Source: Colwellia sp. 1_MG-2023
GTDB lineage: Bacteria; Pseudomonadota; Gammaproteobacteria; Enterobacterales; Alteromonadaceae
NCBI RefSeq assembly: GCF_030546755.1
Contig: NZ_JAUOPE010000001.1
Coordinates: 186,001-250,000, forward strand
Length of the DNA stretch: 64,000 bases
Direction of reading: 5' to 3'
The notes beneath the pieces were generated by a model. The model saw nothing but the letters and a program-made list of their open reading frames with translations. It did not search any database and had not been told where the DNA came from. The number at the start of each line of letters is the position of its first letter. Positions within the stretch are counted from its first letter, which is position 1. Made by a program: the position numbers and the translations under genes. This document shows positions 38,108 through 47,561 of the stretch, in pieces.

Positions 38108-38592
38108 AGTTCAGTATCAAACTAAAAAAATTTATTAAGAAATGGCGCCACCATTTGGGGCGCGATGGTATCAAAAAATGAAATTTATTGATACTGGCTT
38201 TTGTCACTGTTAAAAGTATCAACGTTACTTCTGTAGAGGGAATATTAAAAGCCTATACGCTTTATTTATCCGTGACTCTATAGCCAATTGATAAATTAAA
38301 AATGCAGGAGAATATGCTAGCTCACCTTTTAACGTAAAAAGCCAAATTCAAAGCCCTTCCTATTTTTTTATTGTTCAGAAATAACAACAGTAAAATAAAG
38401 CAATTAACTTTGTGCTTTTAAGTGGTTCAATATAAAATGTTTGCCAAAATCAAAATATGTTGATTTTTGTTCTTTTTATAATCAGGTTAAACACATTGAT
38501 AAAACACAAAAATTTAACTCGAAATAGCTACACTTTTCTCTAAATGAATATAAAACATTGGCGACTTTTATTGTTGTTAAGGTATTTTTCTT
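38108..38592. other. Divergent intergenic region between the TagF-like gene and wzy
   Basis: 485 bp, strongly AT-rich, no convincing gene. It must hold promoters for both directions. Seen: four copies of GTATCAA near the TagF-like side (listed separately), and a GGCGCC palindrome with a short flanking repeat at 38142-38156. No ops or JUMPstart element was recognised. Confidence 0.45.
38114..38222. repeat. Cluster of GTATCAA heptamers
   Basis: GTATCAA occurs at 38114, 38168 and 38216 on the plus strand and inverted at 38188-38194. The second and inverted copies form a 7-bp inverted repeat about 13 bp apart. Four copies in about 110 bp are more than expected for a 7-mer even in AT-rich DNA. 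It may be a regulator-binding cluster upstream of the TagF-like gene. Confidence 0.4.
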
Positions 38593-39897
38593 TTGAAAGT
38601 AAATAACTTATCAGTACATTATATTTTTTGGACTTTCCTCTTACTATTTCCTGCCCTTTCGTGGTTGCCAGGAGGGGTTGGTACTGCGCAAAAACTGCTT
38701 CACATTAGCGTTTTTCTATTTGTTATAACCTTAGTACTCATAAAAAAACCCGCTAGGCCTGAAGCTAAAATGGTGTATTTTCTTCTAGGCTATGTATTAG
38801 TTACCGTATCGTATTATATTTTTACCACCTTAGTTTTTACCACTAACTTAAGTTGGATGGATGTTACAGATTTCACTCGTCCTATCGTTTATTTAGTCTA
38901 TTTATCCATCCCCCTTTTATATCCACTTACAGGTGAACAACTAAAAAGACTCATGAAGTTTTTTGTTATCGCTTGTGTAATACAAATTGTGTTTTCAGCT
39001 TTTGTATATTTTCCAACATTGTGGGGCATTGCTGATCTATATAAAGGACGTATGAGTGATGACGTTGTAGTTTTCCACTTTTTTAGGTGGTCTGGTACTT
39101 ATGGTTTTCCATCAGATTTTGCGTTCTATCTTTCATTTTTTATATATTATCAATATTTTAAATTGGTTGACGCTAAAAATGAATTTCAGATTAAAGATTG
39201 GCTGTTTGTCGGACTTGTCTTTCTTGCCTTAATTTTAACCTTATCTAGAGGAGGAATTGGCACTGTTATTATCATGCTTGGCCTAAGCTATTTGCTCGGT
39301 AGAGGTAAAAAAAGTAAGGCGGTAAATGCAACGCTTATTTTAATCATTGTGGTTTCTATTACTTTCGTTACGAGTATTTCCCTGACATTTGAAAAATCGA
39401 ATATGCTAAAGCTTGATTATATCGAGAGTATGTTTGGTGGCGAAGAAAAAGACTCATCAACCAATCACCGTGTTGTTGAAATGGAACTTGCTGTAGAATA
39501 CTTTGATAAATGCTTTCCTTTTGGTTGTGGTTCAAACCGAATAGAGCTTAAAAAGCGTATTAGTGTTATTGAAAGCCTTTATGGATATCAATTAGCGAAA
39601 TGGGGCGCTATTGGCATAATATTATATTTTATCTTGCTATTTTGGATGGTTAACATTTTAAGAGCGTCAGCAAAAACTCATGAAAGAGGAAGCTTTGAAT
39701 CCATTTTTTCATATGCTACTTTACTTTTGGTTTTGTCTATCCCTGTTGCATTTGGTTTTTCTTCAGCGATGAGTGATAGGTTTAAAACACTCCCGTTACA
39801 TTATCTTTTTATTGGCTATGTCATCAACTTGCATGCAATAAAGAAAAAACAACAGAAGATTAAAGTTGAAAGGCTTGAAGTTAAGGAAGTGAATTGA
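38593..39897 (+). CDS. wzy: O-antigen polymerase, Wzy-like
   Basis: A 434-residue membrane protein with about 10-12 hydrophobic segments and a large loop around residues 275-330. LALILTLSRGGIGTVIIMLG carries the SRG motif of the Wzy_C/O-antigen ligase superfamily. The start is TTG at 38593, 11 bp after AAGG; no ATG fits the first membrane segment. It probably polymerises lipid-linked repeat units in the periplasm. It could be a WaaL-type ligase, but the company of wzx and wzz favours polymerase. It ends overlapping the WecG/TagA gene by 4 bp. Confidence 0.82.
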   Translation: MKVNNLSVHYIFWTFLLLFPALSWLPGGVGTAQKLLHISVFLFVITLVLIKKPARPEAKMVYFLLGYVLVTVSYYIFTTLVFTTNLSWMDVTDFTRPIVYLVYLSIPLLYPLTGEQLKRLMKFFVIACVIQIVFSAFVYFPTLWGIADLYKGRMSDDVVVFHFFRWSGTYGFPSDFAFYLSFFIYYQYFKLVDAKNEFQIKDWLFVGLVFLALILTLSRGGIGTVIIMLGLSYLLGRGKKSKAVNATLILIIVVSITFVTSISLTFEKSNMLKLDYIESMFGGEEKDSSTNHRVVEMELAVEYFDKCFPFGCGSNRIELKKRISVIESLYGYQLAKWGAIGIILYFILLFWMVNILRASAKTHERGSFESIFSYATLLLVLSIPVAFGFSSAMSDRFKTLPLHYLFIGYVINLHAIKKKQQKIKVERLEVKEVN

Positions 39898-40646
39898 AAC
39901 AAAACATCATGAAGAAGTTAGATGATAAAATATCTATTTGTTTAGATTTTCCTTTAATATTGTCTTCTGTTAAGAGCGAAAAGCAAACATTAGTATCTTT
40001 TGTGAATCCATTTTCATATAACGTATTAATAAAGTCGCCAGAAATTATTGATGGTATAGATTATTTTTATTCTGACGGTAGTCTGCTACAAAGACTTCAC
40101 AATATTTTTCATCCCAAATCAAAGGTTGCTAGGCTGAGTTTTGATTACTCTTCCATTGCCGGTGAAGTATTTGAGTACGCTCAAAATAATGCGCTTAAAA
40201 TAGCCTTGGTTGGTGGTACATCTTCTGAGGTACTTAAAGCCAAAGAAAATATTGAAGATAGCTTTCCCTCATTGGAAATTGCTTATGTTCGCTCTGGATA
40301 TTTTGATGATCAACAAGATAAGCATGAAACATATAAGCGTATTGAACAGTCGGGTGCAAGTATCTTAATTGTAGGAATGGGAACCCCTATTCAAGATCAA
40401 TTTATTATTGAAGCTAAAGTGAGCTGTCCAAGCGTTAAGTTAATGTTTACTTGCGGTGGATTTTTAACACAAACTTCAATTAAACCCGATTATTATCACC
40501 CTCTCATTAAAAAATGTGGCTTGCGGTGGTTACAAAGAATGGTCATGCATAAACATGTTCGCCAGCGCGTCATTAAAGATTATCCTAAATTTTTAATGTC
40601 TTACTTATATGAACATATTGCGATGCTAACATTTCGTAAAAACTAA
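39894..40646 (+). CDS. WecG/TagA/CpsF-family glycosyltransferase (GT26)
   Basis: A 250-residue enzyme. TLVSFVNPFSYNVLIKS near the start and SDGSLLQRL, then ALVGGTSSEVLKAKENIE and LIVGMGTPIQDQF, are the GT26 hallmarks; GGFLTQTSIKPDY and LRWLQRMVMHKHVRQR close the domain. GT26 enzymes add the second sugar (ManNAc or ManNAcA type) to undecaprenyl-PP-GlcNAc, which fits the WecA-family gene at 60091. The start is TTG at 39894 or ATG at 39909; AAGGAAG supports the TTG. Confidence 0.9.
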   Translation: MKQNIMKKLDDKISICLDFPLILSSVKSEKQTLVSFVNPFSYNVLIKSPEIIDGIDYFYSDGSLLQRLHNIFHPKSKVARLSFDYSSIAGEVFEYAQNNALKIALVGGTSSEVLKAKENIEDSFPSLEIAYVRSGYFDDQQDKHETYKRIEQSGASILIVGMGTPIQDQFIIEAKVSCPSVKLMFTCGGFLTQTSIKPDYYHPLIKKCGLRWLQRMVMHKHVRQRVIKDYPKFLMSYLYEHIAMLTFRKN

Positions 40647-40801
40647 CAGATAAAAGATATGCTAAATTAAATACGACTCCTATTTAAATTCTATCAAGAT
40701 CTGTTGTATTAAATTAAATTGGTATAAAACAACCTTGTTTTTACCCCTAAAACTCACTAATAAATGGCGTAAATTAAGTGATCAAACAAGAAGAAAATAT
40801 A

Positions 40802-41707
40802 ATGCAAGATGAAGAAGTAAATTTCAGTGAATTATGGCGAATCCTCTGGGCAAGAAAAATAACAATTATTGGCGTGACCATAGTATTTTCAGTCGCAGCG
40901 ATATTTTTTGCCTTGTCAAAGCCTAATATTTATAAAGCTTCTGTGATCCTAACTCCTGTATCAAGCGAAGGAGGAGTTGGTGGCTTAGCATCATTAGCGG
41001 GGAAATTTGGTGGTTTAGCGAGTATGGCAGGGATTAACTTAGGCTCAGGCGGTAGCGATAAAACAACCTTGGCATTAGAGATCATTAAATCTCGTTCTTT
41101 TTTAGAGAGTTTCATTTCAAAGCATAATTTATTAGTGCCTCTTATGGCTGCGAGCCATTGGGATGACACAACTGACGAACTAATATTAGATGGTGATATA
41201 TACGATCAAGCGAATAACAAGTGGTTAAGAGATGTTAAAGCGCCTAAAACCCCTAAACCATCACTATGGGAAGCTTATAGAGAATTTTCAGATATTCTCT
41301 ATATTGACTACGATAAAAAAGCGGCAACTATCGTAATCGATATTGAATACTACTCTCCTAAACTAGCTCAACAATGGCTTGAATGGTTAATCGCTGATTT
41401 GAACGCATTTATGAGTAAGCAAGACTTTGAAGAAGCCCAAGCGTCAATTAATTATTTAAACAAAGAATTAAGTGGCATAAAAGTTAAAGCAATGGAAACC
41501 GTCTTCTATCAATTGATTGAAGAGCAAACCAAAAACATGATGCTCATTAGTGTTAAGCCTGAATATGTTTTAAAAACTATAGATCCACCTCAAGTGCCTG
41601 AGGAAAGAGCGAAACCTAATCGTGGTCTTATTGTTATCTTAGGTACGATACTTGGGGGTATGTTATCGGTATTTATGGTATTACTTCAAAACCGTCAAAG
41701 TAAATAG
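40802..41707 (+). CDS. wzz: Chain-length determinant protein, Wzz-like
   Basis: A 301-residue inner-membrane protein with two membrane segments (about 23-43 and 278-298), NFSELWRILWARK at the N-terminus, a Gly/Ala-rich stretch after the first segment (GGLASLAGKFGGLASMAG) and PQVPEERAKPNRGLIVILGT before the last segment. These are the features of Wzz/PCP proteins that set O-antigen length. The ATG at 40802 is preferred over GTG at 40778. It ends the plus-strand wzy-wecG-wzz block and is closed by the shared hairpin at 41718. Confidence 0.92.
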   Translation: MQDEEVNFSELWRILWARKITIIGVTIVFSVAAIFFALSKPNIYKASVILTPVSSEGGVGGLASLAGKFGGLASMAGINLGSGGSDKTTLALEIIKSRSFLESFISKHNLLVPLMAASHWDDTTDELILDGDIYDQANNKWLRDVKAPKTPKPSLWEAYREFSDILYIDYDKKAATIVIDIEYYSPKLAQQWLEWLIADLNAFMSKQDFEEAQASINYLNKELSGIKVKAMETVFYQLIEEQTKNMMLISVKPEYVLKTIDPPQVPEERAKPNRGLIVILGTILGGMLSVFMVLLQNRQSK

Positions 41708-41717
41708 AATTAAGCGA

Positions 41718-41756
41718 ATAGAAATACAGTCAATCTAACTTGTGCTGTATTTCTAT
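41718..41756. terminator. Bidirectional terminator between wzz and the pyruvyltransferase gene
   Basis: A 12-bp perfect inverted repeat ATAGAAATACAG / CTGTATTTCTAT with a 15-nt loop lies between convergent genes. An outer GCGAAT/ATTCGC pair (41714-41769) may extend it. There is no long T run. Confidence 0.6.
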
Positions 41757-41805
41757 ATTAAAGATTCGCCCTACCATCAATTAATCACAATGACTGCCGT
41801 TCAAC

Positions 41806-42954
41806 CTAAGCAGTGATATTGTTATATATTTTATTCCACATATCACTCGCTTCTTGTTTGAATTTGCTGATATTTGGCAATAAAATATTCTTTATTTCTG
41901 TTTGTTCTTCAATAACATAATTAACGAGGCTAATTAACTCTTCTTTCTCAATCGTGGCAGCTAATAATAAGTTACTCACACCATATTCTGAAAATAATTG
42001 CTCGTATTTATGGCTCCAACTTGTCGTTATACAAGGAACCCCTTGCGAAAGTGAGCTAACACAGCCATGAAACCTTGAACAAATAGTTAAACTGCATTGA
42101 CCAATAATCGCTTTTACTTGCAACGAATCTGCCGGTGAAATGATTGGTAATTCTTTTTTTAATGCCTGATTGATTTGATGACAAATAGCTTCGTCGCTTT
42201 TACCTTCATGATTTAATAAGAAAACATGTTTACCTTGTTTCGTTAACAACTCAATAATATTGGTTAACACATTAAGGTAATTCTCTCGCCATACCTTATT
42301 TTTGTTCTGCTGGCTCAACATTTTACTGTTTGGTATAACGGCAACTCTGCCTTTTAAATCGGCATAATCGTTGTGCAAATGAGGAGATAGCAAATTAGTA
42401 AAATCAGGCGAAATAAAAAGGTTACTATTTGACGTTACCTTTTGTGTTGCTTGAAAAGATACGTCATCGCGAGCGAAAATTAATTGAGCATTTTCAAATG
42501 CAATCTTAGACCACTTTTGATTGTTATTACTGGTGAACGGTCCAAGTGCTTGCGGCATAAAAACATATTTTTTACTGTTATTATTTAAGCGTTTTGCCTC
42601 TTTAGCTGCTTGGATTAAAGCAGTATCACTCCATTGATCACCATAACTAAAACCTGAAGCATCTAATATTACATCTACGTCAACTTCAGTCACTATCCCC
42701 CATGCTCTTTTTAAATATTGGCGCATTTTTATAGGTAAAAAATAAGATAGTTTATTGAGATCTATTGTCCCCTTTCTTAAATTTAACTTTTGATATGTCC
42801 CAAGTTTAGCTCGATTTTTATAGGGTGAATTTATTCTAGGTAATAGACAAACTTCTGCCTCTGGCCATAGTTGGTGAATTTTTTCAACCATTGCCATTAG
42901 CATTAATTCAGCGCCTTTATTAACAAATTGAACGCCTTTAATTTCAATTAACAC
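41806..42954 (-). CDS. Polysaccharide pyruvyl transferase family protein
   Basis: A 382-residue protein of the WcaK/CsaB/AmsJ family (PF04230 type). IKGVQFVNKGAELMLMAMVE at the start is the typical N-terminal loop, and SRFHGCVSSLSQGVPCITTSWSHK at the C-terminal domain is the conserved donor-site region (first 20 residues: SRFHGCVSSLSQGVPCITTS). Members transfer pyruvate from PEP to sugars or act as related glycan transferases. It would add a ketal-linked pyruvate and thus a negative charge. Its ATG abuts the stop of the nitroreductase-like gene. Confidence 0.85.
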   Translation of the reverse strand: MLIEIKGVQFVNKGAELMLMAMVEKIHQLWPEAEVCLLPRINSPYKNRAKLGTYQKLNLRKGTIDLNKLSYFLPIKMRQYLKRAWGIVTEVDVDVILDASGFSYGDQWSDTALIQAAKEAKRLNNNSKKYVFMPQALGPFTSNNNQKWSKIAFENAQLIFARDDVSFQATQKVTSNSNLFISPDFTNLLSPHLHNDYADLKGRVAVIPNSKMLSQQNKNKVWRENYLNVLTNIIELLTKQGKHVFLLNHEGKSDEAICHQINQALKKELPIISPADSLQVKAIIGQCSLTICSRFHGCVSSLSQGVPCITTSWSHKYEQLFSEYGVSNLLLAATIEKEELISLVNYVIEEQTEIKNILLPNISKFKQEASDMWNKIYNNITA

Positions 42955-44021
42955 TAACTTATTTCCTTAATTAATTGCTCTGCACTTTTTTTCTGAGAAA
43001 AGGGAATGCCACCATCTTTTTCTCCATACCCCACGGCCATTAACATGATTGGTCGTTGATGTTTTTCTAGAGAAAGAGCTTTATCCATTTGTTTTTCATA
43101 AAGCTCAATATCAGGCCAATTAATTGGACAAGTCGATAACCCTAACGATTCAAACGCGAGCATTAATTGCATTGCAACTAAACCACCATCAATATAGATA
43201 ACATGCCTATCCCGCTCTTTAGGATAGGCACTTAAGTCTCCCACGATCACGAGTAAGGCTTGAATATTTTCAGCAAACCCTTTGGTTCCCATAGGAATAG
43301 CCGCTATTTTTGACGCTTTTTTAGCATCAGTAATGGTATAAAACTGAAAAGGTTGTCTATTACACGCACTGGGTGCTTGAGAGGCCATTTCTACTGCTTG
43401 TTTAATTACTTGAATATCAACCGGCTTGTTGTCAAACCAACGAGTAGAACGCCGCTGTTTGAATAATTGATGTAAAGCCTTGCTGTCGATATTTGAAATG
43501 ATTCTCTCTGAATACAAATAAGGTATAGATTGAATACTCGACTGACTATCGACTAATGGTAATTTTTCAAAAAGTTCATTTGCTTGTTTAATAACGGAGC
43601 AATGATCGACAGATTTAAAATACTTTTCAAGTACATCTTGTGCCCATTTCAATTCAGCTGGTTCAATAGTATTTAGATGTAAACATTGAGATAAGCAATT
43701 TACCGTTTCAATAATATAACTCTCAGCAAATATTGGTTTTCGTGGCACCATAATTAAACCTTTTTCAAGGCGGTGAGTGTTCCGGCGTAATAATGCACTG
43801 CTTTTTTCAAACACACCTTCATTAGCTTGATAAGTATTTTTTCCCGCTAAGGTAGCTTGTTGTTCTCTATGATATTGAAAATCGAAAATAAAGTAATACA
43901 AAGCGCTCGTAAAACGATTTTTCGCCATATAACGAGATAAAATACTTTTCATTCGAAAACGCATGTTGGTTATCTGATTGATAATTTTATTAGGCAGTAT
44001 CTTTCTAAGTTGAGATTTCAT
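42954..44021 (-). CDS. Nitroreductase-family protein with long N-terminal extension
   Basis: A 355-residue protein. The C-terminal half (about 185-355) is a nitroreductase-like flavoprotein domain: RRSTRWFDNKPVDIQVIKQA, MASQAPSACNRQPFQFYTI and the GYGEKDGG end. The first 180 residues carry no domain I know, apart from the segment LRRNTHRLEKGLIMVPRKP. Overlap by 1 bp with the pyruvyltransferase gene shows co-translation. Similar two-part proteins occur in polysaccharide loci; an FMN-dependent reduction of a sugar or its donor is conceivable but unproven. Confidence 0.8.
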   Translation of the reverse strand: MKSQLRKILPNKIINQITNMRFRMKSILSRYMAKNRFTSALYYFIFDFQYHREQQATLAGKNTYQANEGVFEKSSALLRRNTHRLEKGLIMVPRKPIFAESYIIETVNCLSQCLHLNTIEPAELKWAQDVLEKYFKSVDHCSVIKQANELFEKLPLVDSQSSIQSIPYLYSERIISNIDSKALHQLFKQRRSTRWFDNKPVDIQVIKQAVEMASQAPSACNRQPFQFYTITDAKKASKIAAIPMGTKGFAENIQALLVIVGDLSAYPKERDRHVIYIDGGLVAMQLMLAFESLGLSTCPINWPDIELYEKQMDKALSLEKHQRPIMLMAVGYGEKDGGIPFSQKKSAEQLIKEIS

Positions 44022-44265
44022 TATATTTTAAATTATTATCGTTTTTTAATTTAGTCAGTAGTTTTAATAACGCCTTGTTACAGGTATGCATAAGGCTATT
44101 AAACAACAAAGAACAGAACTGGAAAAATTTATTCTATTCTATCGAATCCCCATTTAAACAGCTAGATATTTACTTGTATCCATTGATTAATTAAAGAAAA
44201 ACTATATTTTCATTGCTCATTATTGTTATATAATCTTCCCATAATATTCATTACTAAGCTTATCC

Positions 44266-45594
44266 ATGGCTGTATCAGCAAGTATTAAAAACAGCGCACT
44301 ACTTATTTTAGAAAAAACACTCACTATAGGCATTGCGTTTATTACCGGCGTTTTTTTAGCGCGCATTGCTGGGCCTCAACTATTTGGAGAATACGCTTAC
44401 ATCCTGTCTTTCGCTGGTTTGTTTGCGCCATTATGTATGATGGGGTTAAACAACATCACCAGTAAGTATGTAATTAAATATCCAATAAATAGCCATCATT
44501 ATGTTAAATCAGCACTAATAATTAGAGCTTTCGGTGCTTTATTATCTGTACTACTAGGCCTGTTTTGTGTTCTGAATTTTAATGAAAACAATAGCGCTAA
44601 TAGCCTGACAATTCAGTTATTAATACTACAAAGTTTCCAATTCCTTTATGTTATTGAATATTATTTTTTAGCAAACAATCTTGTTAATACAACATTAAAA
44701 ATAAGACTGTTTATTTTAATGCTATCGAGTTTATTAAAAATTATTGTTATTTTTAACGGTGCTGACATCACATTATTAATAAAAGTTCATGGTGGAGCAT
44801 ATGCATTTATTGCCCTCAGTTACTTATGGTTTTACCGAGTAAAAAATGCGCATTTAATACTAAAAAAGCAAGTGAATTCGCATGCTATTTTTGCACTTTT
44901 TCATCGAGGAAAATGGTTACTATTATCTGGTATTGCCGCAGTGATATATTTGAAAATAGATCAGGTCATGCTTGGTCAATATTATAATAATAAAGAAGTT
45001 GGAATTTATGCTGCAGCGGCAAGGTTATCTGAATTTTGGTATGTATTTCCCGTATTAATTGCCAATGCATTTAATCGACAATTACACGATAAATTTAAAC
45101 AGAGCCATAAAGACTTCACTCTATTTTTACAATCAATATTAGCGGTACTAATTGTCAGTGCAGTTATTATTAGCATACTCACATACGTACTTTCTCCAAT
45201 TGTCTTACTCTGGATTTATGGCGAAGAGTTTATTAAGAGTGCTGCTATTTTAAATATTCATATTTTCGCCACACTTTTTATTTTTCAAAGAGCTATTTTC
45301 AGCAAATGGTTAATTATAAAAGGACTGTATAAATACAGTTTGCTCACCCATGGTGTTGGCGCAATTAGTAATGTCATACTCAATATATACTTTATTCCTA
45401 AATGGGGAGGCATTGGTGCTGCATGGGCAACGTTAATTTCATATGTCTTTGCGAGTTTTATTAGTTTGTTTTTTTCAAAAGCGACACGCCCTTTTGCTTT
45501 TATAATGTTACAAGCAACATTTGTTCAAACTTTTAAGTTAAGATCTTCCATTAAACTAATTAAAAACTCGCAAAAACCGAGCCAGTTAATATGA
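44266..45594 (+). CDS. Polysaccharide flippase, Wzx-like (second of two)
   Basis: A 442-residue MOP-superfamily membrane protein with about 12 hydrophobic segments. IAFITGVFLARIAGPQLFGE near the start and IDQVMLGQYYNNKEVGIYAA in the middle are typical Wzx/PST motifs. It overlaps the following sulfotransferase gene by 4 bp, so the block flippase-sulfotransferase-sulfotransferase (44266-47535) is one unit. It resembles the flippase at 33649 only at family level. Confidence 0.9.
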   Translation: MAVSASIKNSALLILEKTLTIGIAFITGVFLARIAGPQLFGEYAYILSFAGLFAPLCMMGLNNITSKYVIKYPINSHHYVKSALIIRAFGALLSVLLGLFCVLNFNENNSANSLTIQLLILQSFQFLYVIEYYFLANNLVNTTLKIRLFILMLSSLLKIIVIFNGADITLLIKVHGGAYAFIALSYLWFYRVKNAHLILKKQVNSHAIFALFHRGKWLLLSGIAAVIYLKIDQVMLGQYYNNKEVGIYAAAARLSEFWYVFPVLIANAFNRQLHDKFKQSHKDFTLFLQSILAVLIVSAVIISILTYVLSPIVLLWIYGEEFIKSAAILNIHIFATLFIFQRAIFSKWLIIKGLYKYSLLTHGVGAISNVILNIYFIPKWGGIGAAWATLISYVFASFISLFFSKATRPFAFIMLQATFVQTFKLRSSIKLIKNSQKPSQLI

Positions 45595-46610
45595 GTGAAA
45601 AACTGAAACGAATATTATATAGACAGTTACCAACCATATTTAAATTGTGGCTTCAAAGACTCCAGTTATTTTTAAAAGCTCCCAAATTGGCATTGTTATT
45701 TTCAAATAAAAATATAAATATTGAACGTACAATAATCGTTATTTCTTTCCCTCGAAGCGGCTCAAGTTGGATAGGCTCTATACTTGGCGCAGCTGATGAA
45801 ACCTTATATTTACGTGAACCTGTAACGACGCCTTATTTATTAGAAAAACGTGTTAGAGTGTCGGTTTTTGATCCTGAAATAACAACAGATCATAACCAAT
45901 ATTATTGTCACATAAATAATGCTTTAAAAGGGAATGCACCAAAACTATCTTCTATTTATGCTTATCCCAAAAAATGGAAGAAAAGCAACAAAGGAAAAAC
46001 ATTAATAATCAAAGAAGTGAACCCTTTGGTGATTAATGAATTCCAAAAAACTGAAAACAAAATCATTTATTTACTTCGCCACCCTTATTCAATCGCGAAA
46101 AGCTACAGTGCTTTGCATTGGAAAAAAACTGATTTATTTACCAGCAAATTTCAAATGTCGGAGTTGCAGTTAATACAAACCTTGTGTCCTACGATACTCA
46201 ATGAAAACTTTTATTTTCAAATGGGTTATTTACAGGGTTGGATAGAAGCAAAAAGTAAGGTAACACTCGACTTACAAAGCATAATAATTAGATATGAAGA
46301 TTTATGTAAAGCACCACAGAATAGTTTTGAACAACTCTTCAAACAGTTAAATATTCATTATAATGAAACGATAAAAAACAAAATAACACAAAGTTTATCT
46401 GCTGATTCAAATGCTGCAGTTGGAGAATTTAGCTTACAAAGAAATAAAGAGTCAGTCGCTTATGTTAAAGTTAAAAAAGCAGATGAAGATAATTACATTG
46501 AAGTAATGAAGGCATATTCGCAAGCAATAGCTGATACCAATAAACAAAATAATACAGATATAACGAGTGCATATGTGGTCAATTGCTCACTCATAAAATG
46601 GATAGATTAG
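45591..46610 (+). CDS. PAPS-dependent sulfotransferase
   Basis: A 339-residue protein of the Sulfotransfer_1/3 type. The 5'-phosphosulfate-binding loop is seen as ISFPRSGSSWIG (about 51-62) and the 3'-phosphate motif as LLRHPYSIAKS (about 161-171). It would transfer sulfate from PAPS to a hydroxyl of the surface glycan. No membrane segment, so the reaction is cytoplasmic, on a lipid-linked precursor before flipping by the co-transcribed Wzx. PAPS can be made by the cysDN and cysC products encoded at 15053-19995. Confidence 0.87.
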   Translation: MSEKLKRILYRQLPTIFKLWLQRLQLFLKAPKLALLFSNKNINIERTIIVISFPRSGSSWIGSILGAADETLYLREPVTTPYLLEKRVRVSVFDPEITTDHNQYYCHINNALKGNAPKLSSIYAYPKKWKKSNKGKTLIIKEVNPLVINEFQKTENKIIYLLRHPYSIAKSYSALHWKKTDLFTSKFQMSELQLIQTLCPTILNENFYFQMGYLQGWIEAKSKVTLDLQSIIIRYEDLCKAPQNSFEQLFKQLNIHYNETIKNKITQSLSADSNAAVGEFSLQRNKESVAYVKVKKADEDNYIEVMKAYSQAIADTNKQNNTDITSAYVVNCSLIKWID

Positions 46611-46623
46611 GTAACGTCACCCC

Positions 46624-47535
46624 ATGAAAAAAACGCTTTCAACGATGATAAATTATCTCACACAACGGCTTGGTTATGAATTTTCTATCCACCGTATTAA
46701 TCCAAATAATACGTCACAAAAACCTGTGGTATTTGTTCATATTCCTAAGTGCGGTGGAGTGTCAGTAGATAGAGCATTAAGAGAGCAATTAGCCTTACCT
46801 GGCGAAAGAAAAATAAAACGTACACCGTTAATTGACACCAGTTTATTTAATTTTGAAAAAGAAATTGTCACTTTAGCAGACAAGTGCGATTTCAGTGAAT
46901 TTCATGCTAAGCAAATCCAAGATATTTTGATTTATCATTTAAACTTGAATTGGCAGTATGTTAGCGGACATTTCAATGTCACAGGTAAAATTCTTGAAGA
47001 ATTCTCCGATAGTTACCATTTTGTAACGATATTGCGTGATCCCGTTGACCGTTTAATATCCAACTATATTTTCAACAAGCTCACCAATACTTTCGCCATC
47101 ATGCCACCTAGTATTGCTACTAAGCCTATGACTAAAGATGAATTATGGCTAGAGGCAGATCAAATATTAAATAGCCGTAGAGGCTGGCATATGGCGAATA
47201 CCATGACCATGTTTTTAACGGGTCGTTATCCAAAAGATGAAAAAGATGCTAAATCTATGCAAAATGAAGTGCTTGAGAATTTATCTAAGTTTAGTGTGGT
47301 TGGCACACTAGATGATATGCCAAGCTTTGAGCAACGACTTAACAGAGTAGCAGATAAGTCTTTTCAAATAGGCAAGCACAACACCACTAAAGGGTTAGAA
47401 AATAGTGATGCTGAATTTACACGAAAGAGCCTAGTCGAATATTTTGCACAAGAGAAAGTAACAAAAATATTAAATAAGCTCTGTTCTGAAGAACTTGATA
47501 CATATCAAAAAGCTAAAAAGGCTTATAATCAATAA
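46624..47535 (+). CDS. Sulfotransferase family 2-like protein
   Basis: A 303-residue protein of the Sulfotransfer_2 (heparan-sulfate 2-O-sulfotransferase-like) group: VFVHIPKCGGVSVDRAL at about 36-52 is the PAPS loop and TILRDPVDRLISNY at about 135-148 the 3'-phosphate site. YVSGHFNVTG lies between them with a candidate catalytic His. It follows the first sulfotransferase after 13 bp. Two unlike sulfotransferases suggest sulfation at two positions or sugars. Some proteins of this fold in bacteria are poorly studied, so the acceptor is unknown. Confidence 0.85.
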   Translation: MKKTLSTMINYLTQRLGYEFSIHRINPNNTSQKPVVFVHIPKCGGVSVDRALREQLALPGERKIKRTPLIDTSLFNFEKEIVTLADKCDFSEFHAKQIQDILIYHLNLNWQYVSGHFNVTGKILEEFSDSYHFVTILRDPVDRLISNYIFNKLTNTFAIMPPSIATKPMTKDELWLEADQILNSRRGWHMANTMTMFLTGRYPKDEKDAKSMQNEVLENLSKFSVVGTLDDMPSFEQRLNRVADKSFQIGKHNTTKGLENSDAEFTRKSLVEYFAQEKVTKILNKLCSEELDTYQKAKKAYNQ

Positions 47536-47561
47536 GTTTCAATTTCAAGGCGTTAAAATAG

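Noticed and set aside
45483-45490. ACACGCCC inside the second flippase as another MITE end
   Set aside because: Only eight bases match and it lies within conserved coding sequence; no further similarity to the element.
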